Both the position numbers and the translations under genes were made by a program. 64,000 nucleotides of DNA from an uncultured Ruminiclostridium sp. (GTDB taxonomy: Bacteria > Bacillota > Clostridia > Oscillospirales > Ruminococcaceae): contig CANQIB010000012.1 of the NCBI GenBank assembly GCA_947623915.1, positions 1 through 64,000 of the forward strand. Reading direction: 5' to 3'. This document shows positions 8,263 to 19,000 of this stretch, in pieces; position 1 is the first letter of the stretch, and every line of letters starts with the position of its first letter. The notes below the pieces were generated by a model that saw nothing but the letters and a program-made list of their open reading frames with translations, was not told the DNA's origin and did no database searches.

Positions 8263-9501
8263 TTATTCATTCTCATAGAATACGAATCTTGAAACGATCA
8301 GCACGATAAGTCCCAGAGCAGCTCCGACTACCAGGAAGTATACCCACGCCATCGCCGCGCTCTTGCCGTATTCAAGGTTGTGTATCTGGTCGAACACGAG
8401 CGTCATAACGGGGTTCTCGGAGTCGATAAAGGTATCTATGATCGTATAGATCAGATTTGCCAATATCATCGGACTTATCATCGGGAAGGTTATCTTCCAG
8501 AAGAACTCCCAACCTGTAGCGCCCTCCATTGACGCCGCCTCCTTAGCGGAAGCAGGTATCTGCTGCAATGCGGCAAGGAATATCAGTATTTGTATACCGG
8601 CCGCCCATATCAGGTTGAATATGTCGCTGGTTATGGTCTGTATCGTTTCGGTCAGCTGTTGGTTCAGGTTATATATACCCAGGAATTCCAACAGCTCATC
8701 GACAAGGTCGGTCTGGAACAGAGCGCTAAACTGCTCAGCCCCCGAAATTCCGTTATCCGCTATATCTCCTCGTATGACCGCGATAACAGGGCCGGTAGCG
8801 ACCAACACCGGCAGGAAGAATACCGCACGGGCAAATGTACGACCTCTGAATTTCTGGTTCAGCAGAAGCGCTATGAACAGCGAGAACACCATTACCATCA
8901 GCGTCTGCGGAACGAGGTTTCCGAGTGATTCGGTCAGCGCCGGCAGGTATTTCTGGTCACGGAACAGTATTTCCTGGAAGTTTGCGAAGTTGTTCCAGTT
9001 GGCATATATTCCGGGTCTGTCCATGTTGTACATCTGAGCTTCCTGAACGGTAGCTACCATCTTTACTTCCGACATCGAATAGCAAGCCGAAGTGATGATG
9101 GGTATGATGAACATATAGATAACACCGAGGAACCATATCAGCAGGAAACCGTAGCCGTAAAGACCTTTTTTCTTTTCGTAGGGTATTCTGCTTTTCTTTA
9201 TCTTCTTTTCCTTTTTGGGAGCCATGCGGCGGATATCCACCTCTCCCTCCGCGTTGAGCGCGGCTGCCGCGGCAGTCATATGTACTGCCGTGCGCCTTAC
9301 GGGAGCGACCTCAGGCTCTGAGACCTCGGTATCTCCTGCCGGCTCTTCGGCTGCATCGGTCGCAGCTTCGGCAACAGCCTCCGCTGCGGTATCGGCAGCC
9401 TCCGTCGCGGTATCAACGACCTCTGCGGCGCTTTCCGCTTCGTTTTCGGCAGCGGTCTGTTCCTGAATTTCGTCATTCGGGTTGAAATTTGAATTATTCA
9501 T
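8263..9501 (-). CDS. Carbohydrate-type ABC permease (MalF-like) with a long acidic/Ala-rich N-terminal extension
   Basis: 412 aa; IPASAKEAASMEGATGWEFFWKITFPMISPM. Confidence 0.87.
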   Translation of the reverse strand: MNNSNFNPNDEIQEQTAAENEAESAAEVVDTATEAADTAAEAVAEAATDAAEEPAGDTEVSEPEVAPVRRTAVHMTAAAAALNAEGEVDIRRMAPKKEKKIKKSRIPYEKKKGLYGYGFLLIWFLGVIYMFIIPIITSACYSMSEVKMVATVQEAQMYNMDRPGIYANWNNFANFQEILFRDQKYLPALTESLGNLVPQTLMVMVFSLFIALLLNQKFRGRTFARAVFFLPVLVATGPVIAVIRGDIADNGISGAEQFSALFQTDLVDELLEFLGIYNLNQQLTETIQTITSDIFNLIWAAGIQILIFLAALQQIPASAKEAASMEGATGWEFFWKITFPMISPMILANLIYTIIDTFIDSENPVMTLVFDQIHNLEYGKSAAMAWVYFLVVGAALGLIVLIVSRFVFYENE

Positions 9502-11848
9502 CTACCGCTTCTCCTTTCAATCCATAATCAGCTAAGCTGTATTCCTGCTCGCCGATAGACATGGTATAATGTCTTGTGTTGACGGTGACCGTGGTACCGT
9601 CCTCGTAGGTCGTCTGGATAACGTAATTCGACGGTCTTTCGTAACCGATTATCTTCTGACCTACAAACTTTGCGAGCGTTTCATTGACCATCTTGTATGC
9701 GTCTGCGGACGACTCCAGCCAACCGCTGTAGTTGGAGTAGAACAGCGTTTCATAATCGCTGTCGGTGAACTCGTTGGGGTCGTTGTACATCATGTCGTAA
9801 TGCACCGGCGTAGCCGTCGAAAGTGCCAGCATGATGAGATCCGACGCATCCGCGCTTGCGTTTATCGCCTTGGTAGTGTACGGTATGTATCCGTGTATCA
9901 CCAGCTCGTAGAACGGTATGTCGTAATCGAACATATCAAAGTTGCTGGAGGTCAGCGGAACGTTTGTGAGATAGTCCACATACGGCAGCGCGTAAGCGTT
10001 TGCTCCGTCGGCAAGTATCGTCATGCCATTGTCCTTGAACGCCTGATAGCCCTTGATGAGCTCGTTCATGGTGTCATATCTCGTATATACTCCGCGGCTG
10101 TAATCGCTGTAAAGCAGCGTGGTCGCGTCACTCAGACAGATAGTCTTTATTCCTTCGTCATTGAAGGAGTTTATCAGCTTGGGATAAAGATCGTTCCAGT
10201 AGTACGGTGCAAGCGTGGTCCTTACCACCAGTCTTACCTGATGCGGTATACCGAACGCTATATCCCAGTTGTTTGAGGTGGCGTAAGCGTTGGTTATCTG
10301 CTTGCAGGCGTTGAGCGAATAGGAATATCCGTTGCCGGAGCCTTTCATGTAGGTTATCCCGACGCTGGGAGTGAGGGTAATGCCCTCCTGCTCAACGTAG
10401 CTCATCAAATCGCTGAACGCCTCGTTTCCGCCGAGCGAACCCGCCTGATTGACGCCCGCGCTGATAAGTCCGTTTATTCCCGCTCCGTTAAAGTCATTGT
10501 AGTTGACTATTATGTTTTCTACGCCCTTCTCTTTGAGCTTCTGGATTATCTCCTTTGCCTGAGCGTAAGTCGTAGCCGGAGTTTCCATATTTACCGGGAA
10601 GCCCAGTATCGACTGTGCCTTTACCGTACCGCCGTAAAGGTCGAGGTAATAGTACGGCTTGATGTTATCCGATTTTTCGGTAAAGCCCTTTTGCTCGGTG
10701 AGATACTGTCTGTATCTGTTCGCCATGTCGATGTAGGAAAGCTCCTCGCCCGTCATGGGATAGTAGTTGACCGAAATGTTAGGCTGCTGCATTTCGCCGG
10801 ATTCAAATACCTGCAAACGGCGTTCGCCCATGTAGTAGGTATCCTCGCCTCTTATCTTGAACTCGAACCACACGTTGTTGTATTCGGTGGCGCTCTGTTC
10901 GCTTACGGTAGCGTTTATCGTTCCGAAGGTGTCGCCCTGCTCGGCTATCGCCATGAAGCCGTGGTTGGTGTCCTCACCCTCTACAACGTTTCCGAGTATG
11001 GGCAGATATACCTGCTCGGTCTTATACGGTCTGGTGAGCTGTGTTATGGAAGTGTCCGCGCCGTATATCTCGCCTTGGTATGCGCTGCCGCTGCTGTGAT
11101 TGTTGAAGTTTATCACAGCGCCGGAGCCGTCCGGCACTACCATATAGCCTTTATCCTCGATGCCGCCTGCCGCGAAGAACTGTGCCAAGCCCACGTCAAG
11201 CAGTACATATCCCGTGTTGTCGACCGGTTCGGGTTCCTTTACCTCGTCGAGGTTGACCTGCATATTTATATGGTCGCCGTCGAGAGTTACCGTCATGGGT
11301 ACCGACATATCCACTTTCGAGAAATTGTATACGACCTTAAAGCCGTTGTCCAGCTTGGTAAGCTCAAAGTTCTTGCTGTTTATGCTGCCCTCGTATGAGC
11401 TTAATCTTGTGGAGGTGTGCTGCTCGATGTTGCCGTAAACGATGTACAGCGGCGACTTCATGTTCCTTACCTGAGGTGCTTTTGCTATATCGTCGTTGTC
11501 GGCGTTGAGCGGTGCGCTCCACCATACATAATTATCTTTCTTCGACTGTACCGCGAAGGTCGTATCCTCTTCGTTCACGTAGAGCTTAAAGGAATCGTTC
11601 TCGCTGTAGACCTTCATTTTCGCAAGTCCCTGGTCAACGGTAAGGTCTACCTTTTCCTCCTCGGCTTCGCCGCCGTCCTCTTCTTCCTCTTCCTCCTCCG
11701 CTTCCTCATCGGCAGCGTTGTCGGTCGCCGTATCGGACGTTCCCTCGTCTGCGGGTACTTCGTCCGACCATGCTACCACGGGAGAGATGGAAACCAGCAT
11801 AGCGGCGGTAAGTAAAACAGCCAAAAGTTTTCTTTTGATTTTATTCAT
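9494..11848 (-). CDS. Secreted DUF5696-like protein (putative TIM-barrel glycosidase-like)
   Basis: 784 aa with signal peptide and acidic linker; family assigned from memory of the architecture. Confidence 0.6.
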   Translation of the reverse strand: MNKIKRKLLAVLLTAAMLVSISPVVAWSDEVPADEGTSDTATDNAADEEAEEEEEEEDGGEAEEEKVDLTVDQGLAKMKVYSENDSFKLYVNEEDTTFAVQSKKDNYVWWSAPLNADNDDIAKAPQVRNMKSPLYIVYGNIEQHTSTRLSSYEGSINSKNFELTKLDNGFKVVYNFSKVDMSVPMTVTLDGDHINMQVNLDEVKEPEPVDNTGYVLLDVGLAQFFAAGGIEDKGYMVVPDGSGAVINFNNHSSGSAYQGEIYGADTSITQLTRPYKTEQVYLPILGNVVEGEDTNHGFMAIAEQGDTFGTINATVSEQSATEYNNVWFEFKIRGEDTYYMGERRLQVFESGEMQQPNISVNYYPMTGEELSYIDMANRYRQYLTEQKGFTEKSDNIKPYYYLDLYGGTVKAQSILGFPVNMETPATTYAQAKEIIQKLKEKGVENIIVNYNDFNGAGINGLISAGVNQAGSLGGNEAFSDLMSYVEQEGITLTPSVGITYMKGSGNGYSYSLNACKQITNAYATSNNWDIAFGIPHQVRLVVRTTLAPYYWNDLYPKLINSFNDEGIKTICLSDATTLLYSDYSRGVYTRYDTMNELIKGYQAFKDNGMTILADGANAYALPYVDYLTNVPLTSSNFDMFDYDIPFYELVIHGYIPYTTKAINASADASDLIMLALSTATPVHYDMMYNDPNEFTDSDYETLFYSNYSGWLESSADAYKMVNETLAKFVGQKIIGYERPSNYVIQTTYEDGTTVTVNTRHYTMSIGEQEYSLADYGLKGEAVDE

Positions 11849-11861
11849 TTTACACCTCCGC

Positions 11862-12500
11862 TTACATACTGAACCTGTACATCAATTCGGTATATATCGA
11901 ATAACCGAAAACGTACACCTGCTGGAACAAGCTCATGAGCAGTACCAAAAGGAACAGTATTATTACCATTGCCAAAACCGTGAACAGTATAGCTATCAGC
12001 GTTTTCGGAACGGTGTACTGATGTACCGTCTTTATCGCCGAGATCATCAGCACTACCGACCAAACTATGCCGAAATACTGCATGAACATGATGAATGCCG
12101 CTTCGTTTCTTAAAAGGACGTTGCTGGCAAGTATCACCACGACTTGGGTTATCAGATACGGTACCAACGCGTAAGCGCTGACCACGCATATCTCTTTCAT
12201 CTTGCCCTCGCCGTCAAACAGCGTACACAGCGACCAGTTGCCTACTACCCATGTGAAGAACAACACGATGGTAGATGTGAACAACGGAACTATATTGAAT
12301 ATCTTAACATAGTTGTTGTTGTAAAGGAAGCCTGTCATGACCGTTTGACATACAGTAACAAGGAAGAAGCAGAAGACTATCACCAGAGCGACCTTCATGT
12401 TGTATGCTTTTTTCCAGCGAAGATCCTCAAAGCCCTCGAACGGGTGTCTTGCTACATAAAAAGGCCATTTCCAAGCGGGCATATCCAAATCAAATCTCAT
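11862..12500 (-). CDS. Yip1-family-like integral membrane protein
   Basis: 212 aa; multiple TM segments, PFYVARHPFEGFEDLRWKK start typical of Yip1-like proteins next to NHL proteins. Confidence 0.6.
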   Translation of the reverse strand: MRFDLDMPAWKWPFYVARHPFEGFEDLRWKKAYNMKVALVIVFCFFLVTVCQTVMTGFLYNNNYVKIFNIVPLFTSTIVLFFTWVVGNWSLCTLFDGEGKMKEICVVSAYALVPYLITQVVVILASNVLLRNEAAFIMFMQYFGIVWSVVLMISAIKTVHQYTVPKTLIAILFTVLAMVIILFLLVLLMSLFQQVYVFGYSIYTELMYRFSM

Positions 12501-14104
12501 TATTGTTTACCTCCCGCTTTCTTTTTTTTCAGCTTTTTCACAAGCATCTTGAGAACCACTATCGCCACGATAACAACTACAATGATTATGATGAACCAGT
12601 TGAAGTTATCTCGGACGAACTGCATTCTGAACTGCTTGAACGCTCTGTTGTAACCGCCGCGGCTGTTCATATAGAAGTAGTCCATCGCGGTTTCGTAATT
12701 GCCCTGTGACATTTCGGCGTTTCCGAGACCGATATATGCGAACCAGTAGTTGCTGTCACGCGTCAGCACCTCCATCCAAGGTCCGCGCGCTTCCTCGTAC
12801 TTGCCCTCGGTATACAGCGCCATCGCCTCGTGTACGATGTCGCCGAATTCGGTACGCTTAAAGGTCGTTATAGAGCCTTTACGCTGATCAAGCACATACA
12901 CCGTGTTGTTGTATGCCTCTATCGCGCTGGGCGTGTTGAACAAGCCCTTTTGGTTTCCCGTACCGCCGTAAATGAACAGCAGGTCACATTCGTCGGTGTA
13001 CTCAAAGACACGTCCGTTTCTGTAATCCAACAGCCTTATGACTCCGTTCTCGTCTATATCGACGTCGCTTATGCTGGAGCCGTAATTCATGCCGTGGACG
13101 TAGTAGGAAGCCATATCACCGAAAGTGAGCTCCGAATAGCCGAGCTTGATAAATACGTTCTCGCCCGCGGGGTTCAGCTTTTTGAAAATATCGGTGGTCG
13201 CGCTCTTGGACTCGGTAACGGTGTAGATAAAGCCCTCGTCGTCTATATCGAAGTTTGAGAACTCCATCGGCACGTTCTGGATAAAGTTTTGAGCCGCCTC
13301 ACGGTCAAGTATCGTTTTCCAGAACTTGTTCGCTATCGCCTGAGCGGTCTGCTGTACGCGGTTTGCGCCGTAGTACGAGCTGAATGTTCCGTCCGGCGCG
13401 AACATTACCGCACCGTCTGTTATGGACTTGATGTTGACGTATATGTTTCCCGCAACGTCCGCCAGCACCTTGTTGGGCTGGAAAGTAACGTCGCTCTCGT
13501 AGAATTCCGAGGAGGGTCTGGTGACCTCTAAGAATATCGAGCCGTCCTCATACATAACGGGTACGCGTCCGTTCTCATAGTCCGCGATATAAATTATCGT
13601 TTCCTTGTCGGGAGATTCGGCGTCGCTGTCATGACGGACGAATATTCCTCTCGGACCGTTGAGCGTTTCGTATTTGCCGGTAGCGGTATTATAGAAGTAA
13701 TCCATTACCGTGACTTTGCCGGTAAGCTCGGTGTCGGTCACAAGTATGCGGTCGTTTCCGCTGTCTACTATATATACTTTCTCAGTCTGGCGGTCGATGA
13801 ATATATCCATCGGGTCGGACAGAGGACCTATCTCCACCGTTTTTTCTACGGTCTTGCCCTCCTGCTCCGAGATCTCTTTCAGCTGCTCGTCGGTGTTGTA
13901 TCTGACGCCGGTCCCGAAATCAATGCCGTCTACCACCTTATCCACAACATAACCTGTCTGGGACGGTACCGGATCGCCCCACCAGTCGTACTGATAGCCC
14001 TCGTAAGGCTGATCCGCGACTATTGACGTGGTAAGCATCGTGACTGCCATTATCGACGCTGCCGCTGCACCGAGAATTTTTTTCTTGGTTGGCACTAAAA
14101 TCAT
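12500..14104 (-). CDS. Membrane-anchored NHL/beta-propeller plus TPR-like protein
   Basis: 534 aa; DIFIDRQTEKVYIVDSGNDRILV, IYIADYENGRV repeats; TPR-like ALYTEGKYEEARGPWMEVLTRDSNYWFAYIGLGNAEMSQGNYETAMDYF; C-terminal TM plus poly-Lys. Confidence 0.7.
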   Translation of the reverse strand: MILVPTKKKILGAAAASIMAVTMLTTSIVADQPYEGYQYDWWGDPVPSQTGYVVDKVVDGIDFGTGVRYNTDEQLKEISEQEGKTVEKTVEIGPLSDPMDIFIDRQTEKVYIVDSGNDRILVTDTELTGKVTVMDYFYNTATGKYETLNGPRGIFVRHDSDAESPDKETIIYIADYENGRVPVMYEDGSIFLEVTRPSSEFYESDVTFQPNKVLADVAGNIYVNIKSITDGAVMFAPDGTFSSYYGANRVQQTAQAIANKFWKTILDREAAQNFIQNVPMEFSNFDIDDEGFIYTVTESKSATTDIFKKLNPAGENVFIKLGYSELTFGDMASYYVHGMNYGSSISDVDIDENGVIRLLDYRNGRVFEYTDECDLLFIYGGTGNQKGLFNTPSAIEAYNNTVYVLDQRKGSITTFKRTEFGDIVHEAMALYTEGKYEEARGPWMEVLTRDSNYWFAYIGLGNAEMSQGNYETAMDYFYMNSRGGYNRAFKQFRMQFVRDNFNWFIIIIVVVIVAIVVLKMLVKKLKKKKAGGKQ

Positions 14105-14129
14105 CCTTTCTGTAAAATTTAATCGGGCA

Positions 14130-15002
14130 TTAGTCTTTAAGTCCGCTGTGCGCCATAGTTTCCATAACGCTGCTCTGGCAGAATATGAACACTATCATAG
14201 GCGGCAGCATCGTTATAACGACCGCAGCCGCGGCAACGCCCGCACGGGCTATGCCGGCAGCACCGATCTGCTGCATTACAGTCGGTATAGGTTTTAATGC
14301 TTCGTTGTATATGAACGAATATCCCGTGATCTGCCATGCGCCCTGGAATGCGAATATCAGCAGCGTGAGCCATGCAGGCTTTACGTTAGGCATAACGACC
14401 TGCCAGCAGATCCTTATATGATTTGCGCCGTCCAGCTTTGCGGCTTCTATCATACTGTCGGGAAGCTGTCCCATGAACTGACGCATCAGGAACAGTCCCA
14501 TCGGCGTTGCGATAAACGGAAGAATGATAGCGAAGTAGGTATCTATCATGCCCATCGTCGCCATTACCATGTACTGCATTATGTAAAGTACGGTGGAGGT
14601 GAACAGCAGGGCGATCTCAATTATCTTGTTGAACGCCTTTACTCCGGGGAATTTCGCTTTTGACAGCGCGTATGCGGCAGATGAGGAGAACAGCAGCTGC
14701 GCTACCGTTACCACTACCGATACGAATACGGAGTTAAACACATATCTTGAAAACGGCACCCACATGTTTGATGCGGTGGCAAGCAGATCGGAAAAGTTCT
14801 GATCCGTTATGTTGGTGACATACAGTCTGGGCGGGAAGAGGAACAGCTCCTCGACCGGCTTCAACGATTGTATGATCGACAGATAGATAGGAAACAGCAT
14901 GAACAGTCCCACAAGGGTGAGCAATACGAATATCGCTATATCGCCGCCGAGAGAACCGCCGTATCTTTTCCTTCTCTTTTTAGTTATTTTCATAACTTCC
15001 AT
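14130..15002 (-). CDS. Carbohydrate ABC permease (MalG-like)
   Basis: 290 aa; LPDSMIEAAKLDGANHIRICWQVVMPNVKPA. Confidence 0.92.
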   Translation of the reverse strand: MEVMKITKKRRKRYGGSLGGDIAIFVLLTLVGLFMLFPIYLSIIQSLKPVEELFLFPPRLYVTNITDQNFSDLLATASNMWVPFSRYVFNSVFVSVVVTVAQLLFSSSAAYALSKAKFPGVKAFNKIIEIALLFTSTVLYIMQYMVMATMGMIDTYFAIILPFIATPMGLFLMRQFMGQLPDSMIEAAKLDGANHIRICWQVVMPNVKPAWLTLLIFAFQGAWQITGYSFIYNEALKPIPTVMQQIGAAGIARAGVAAAAVVITMLPPMIVFIFCQSSVMETMAHSGLKD

Positions 15003-15039
15003 CCTTTCTCAGAGAAAAAATCATATCGTGATCCTCCGG

Positions 15040-15975
15040 TTAGTCTAGATATTTGCCGAGTATCTTTTTGATACCCCAGTTGGCAAGCATCATCACGGCA
15101 AACAGGATAAAGCATATTGCCGCCGAATAACCCATCTCATATCGTATTGAACCAAAGTCGTACGCGTGCGTCATTATCGTATGCGCCGCATAGTCGGTAC
15201 TCGGGAATGCCGTAAGGAATCTTCCGACATCGCCCGCGGTGAACGAAGATACTATCTGCATTACCGCCGCGAACAGCAGCTGCGGTCCCATTGCGGGCAC
15301 CGTTACCAGCAAAAGCTGCTGGGTACGGTTCTTTATGCCCTCGATGGCTCCCGCCTCGTATCTGTCCTTGGGTATGCCCTGCAATCCGGCACGCAGCGCA
15401 AGGAAGCCTGCGCCCAATGCCATCCAGAGCTGTACGATTATAACGACGCCGAGTATGTAGTTCGCGTCGGTCAACCATTGACGTGCGCTGTTTATTATTC
15501 CGAGATCCAACAGGTAAGAGTTCGCTATACCGTAGGTATCGCCGGAGAATATCAGCTGCCAAGTGGTGTAAATGTTGCCCGCAAGCGTGGGAGCGTAAAA
15601 GACGAATGTGAATACCGTCTTGAGCACTCTGGGCATCTCGTTTATCAGCCATGCCAGCAGGAAGCACAGAACGTAGCTGAGCGGGCCGGTGATTATCGCG
15701 AATACCAGAGTGTTTTGTATCGCCTTGAGGAATACCTCATCTTCAAGTATCAGCGAATAGAAATTATCCAATCCGACAAACTGCGGAAACTGTACCATAT
15801 TAAAGTTGGTAAATCCTATCGGGAGCGATATGACAACCGGTAATATGGTGAAAATCGTAAAGAGTATGAAGAACGGTGCGAGCAGCAAGTATACGCTGGC
15901 ATTTCTCTTCATCTCACGCAGAGTATATCTGACTTTGCTGTCCTCGATATACCGCGTTTTTTCTTTATTAGCCAA
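15040..15975 (-). CDS. Sugar ABC permease (MalF-like)
   Basis: 311 aa; IPKDRYEAGAIEGIKNRTQQLLLVTVPAMGPQ. Confidence 0.92.
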   Translation of the reverse strand: MANKEKTRYIEDSKVRYTLREMKRNASVYLLLAPFFILFTIFTILPVVISLPIGFTNFNMVQFPQFVGLDNFYSLILEDEVFLKAIQNTLVFAIITGPLSYVLCFLLAWLINEMPRVLKTVFTFVFYAPTLAGNIYTTWQLIFSGDTYGIANSYLLDLGIINSARQWLTDANYILGVVIIVQLWMALGAGFLALRAGLQGIPKDRYEAGAIEGIKNRTQQLLLVTVPAMGPQLLFAAVMQIVSSFTAGDVGRFLTAFPSTDYAAHTIMTHAYDFGSIRYEMGYSAAICFILFAVMMLANWGIKKILGKYLD

Positions 15976-16017
15976 ACCTATAACCTCCTCATATAGCTTT
16001 TAAGCGAAATGCTCTCA

Positions 16018-19000
16018 TCATTTGTTCGCTCCTGCAAGCTCCTGATATTTTCTTACAATTTCCGATTTTATCTGGTCATTGTAGCTCATAAGAGTGTATC
16101 TCGGCTCGTCGGCGTCGTTTACGACCATTCTGAACGCGTTGTTGATATGTCTTGTAACGGCGTAGGAGGAAGGAATGATCGGTATCTCACGAAGCTCGCT
16201 CATCTGCGCGTCTATCTTCTTGTATTCCTCGGTAGACCAAGGAAGCTGCGACAGAGCCGCGAGGTTAGCCGTGTCAAAACGTCCCATCGGTCCCATAAGG
16301 GCCTCTATCTGCTTTCCGTAGTCGGTCTGGGTCTCGTCGCTCGTGAACCACTTTACGAAGTCCCAAGCCGCCGACTGGTTGGAAACCTTATTGAATATTA
16401 CCGCTCCGGCGCTGACGGAGTTCGCCGCGTGGCTGACGGTACCGTCCTCTCTGCGAGTACCGGGCACCAGCGTGAAGTCCCACAGACCCTTTATTTCGGG
16501 CGCTGCGACCGCGAGCTGATTGTAGAATGTGTAGTTCTGGATAAGTATCGGCATTTCACCTGTTCTGAAACGTGAGAACGCGTCGTACGTCTGGTCAAAG
16601 CTGAATACCGTATAATACTTGGTCCATTGCTCAAATACTTCGATAGCCTCGTTGGTCATGAAGTTGGTGAGCGAAAGATTCTTTATATCCTCGGTGGTTA
16701 TGTTGTTGTAATCGGTCGAATAAAGGTCGTCCGCGTAAATATCAAGATCCCTCTGGAGCAGCAGCATTATAAATGTGTTGCCCGCGTCGAAAATGTTGGA
16801 GGATATGTTCTGCGGGAGTATCAGTCCTACGTCGAGGTACTTTCTTTGCAGCGTCGGGAGCATCGTGGTAAGATCGTCCCATGTTTCCGGCGGCTCGTCA
16901 AATCCAAGCTCTTCAAGTACGTCGGTACGGTAGAACATCATCGGGAAGGTCTGGGATACCGGCAATCCGTATACGCCCAGATTGTTTCCGTCGTAATACT
17001 CATATATCCTCATGACGTCGGAGGCAAATCTCGAAGATACCACCTGGTCGTAGTCCTTAAACTGTTTAAGGTCTACCAGCAGTCCTCTCGCGGCAAGCTG
17101 TATCGGGAAGTCGCCGCCGATAAACAGCGCGATCTCAGGACCTTTGCCCGCCAGCGTCGCCTCAAGTATCGAACCCTGTACCAGGTTTATCGACGCTTGA
17201 ACGCCGTCATGCGTGTTGTTGAAATCGTTGTCCACGAGGTTCTTTACCACGGTTGCCTGGTCACGCGCCAAGGATACCCAAACGTTAAGGGAGGTGGCGC
17301 TGCGGTCAGACATCGAGGTGTAATCCTCAAAGAACGAACCTATGAACGAATTGAAACCGAATAAAAATTCGCTGAAGAAATTGCCGCTTACCGGTGAAAA
17401 TTCTTCGTGTACCGTGCCTATCTCGATGTAGTCCATCTCAAGCGGCTGACCGCGATAGTCACGCATCCACGCGGATACCGAGGAAATGCTGTCCTTGATA
17501 CTGGACGCCATTATCGGTATGTCGCCGGGGTGTTCGATACATCTTTCAAGATATATCGCCATTGTTTCGAGAGCAGCCGCCTCGGAACCCGCCTTGGTCA
17601 GTTTCTCTATGCCGTCCTTCTCCGCGCGCAGGCTGTCTACTATCCTGCGGAAAGACGGGAGAATGTCGGGTATCTTCTTTTCAACGAAGTAATCGTTGAA
17701 TTCATCGGGCGACGGGCCGGTTATCATCAGTATTCTTCTGTAATACTGGTTGAGCTCAAGAATGAGGTCGTCCAATCTCTGCATTACCGCGCCTATCGAG
17801 CCGGGCAGAGCCTCAAGCGTGATGGTGTGAGTTTCTCCCGCGGTAAGATATACATATATATCGTTGCCGTCCGCGTCCTTGGGTACAAGTCCGTACCAGT
17901 CGGGAGAATAGATGAACTGAACGTCGTCAAGCTCCTTGCAGGGCACTTTTCCGTCGATGTAGATCCTTCTGTTCGAGAAGAAGCCTCTCATCGAATTTTG
18001 CCTTGCCTTAAAGTTAAAGCGATAGTATCCGTCGTTTTCTACTTTAAATTCATATGTGATCGCCTGAGTAGATTTGTTCCATGTTTCCTGACCTATCGTG
18101 TTGTAGCGCTGCTTCGTGGGGTGTGAAGGACTTGTCATGTATGTAGTTCTGTCGTAAGTCGCATACAGAGTGGAAGCGCTCTTGTACAGCGGAGTTTCAG
18201 CCTGAAGGAATATGGTGTTCGTTCCCAGCTCGGCGTTGGTGTTGGTGAGCGCGGGAGTGTTCTCTATATCCTGATCCGACGGCTTTATGGAGCTATAGTC
18301 GGGAAGCTCATCGTAGTTTTTAAAGGTGAAGGAATGGAATACTCCGTAAGTCTTTACGCCGTCAAGCTCCAACGTGTGCTTTCCTTTTTCAAGATAGAAG
18401 AAATACGGCTCGTTGTAAAGACCCTCCTTATCCTTTATCGGATAATCCACCCAGCAGTCGTAAGTGACCTGACCGGGACGAAGATCGTTGTCCTTGGAGT
18501 CTTTCTTTATCGCGGATTCGTCCTTCCAGTAGCGGTCAAGAGAAATGTCCTTGGCTACCAGGAACGGATAATCGCCGTCCAGCTTGAGTCCCATCTCGAT
18601 AACGGTGTTCGAGCTTTCCGTGCCGGAAATGGGATAGTATATCGCCTCAAGGTTGTAAAGGCCGGTCTCCTCCACTTCAAACTCGTACACAAGGTCAAGA
18701 GAATCGCTCTTCCATTTCAAAGTGTCGTATTTGTCGGTCTCCAGCTCGGTACTCTCGTCGATAAACGATTTGAGCTGCTGATAACCCTCACCGTCGGCGG
18801 GCAGTATCTCCAACGCATCAGACGGCGCCGTATCGGACGCCTTAAAGGACTGATCATCAAATGTGCCGCTCACATAATCCGTCGCGTAAATAGTGACCTG
18901 TTTGTCGGGCTTTCCCACACCGTCTTCAAGATATTTGTTGTAGTAGGTGCTGTACTTGCCCTCCATTCCTGTGATAACAATACCGCTTACGCTGCTTCCG

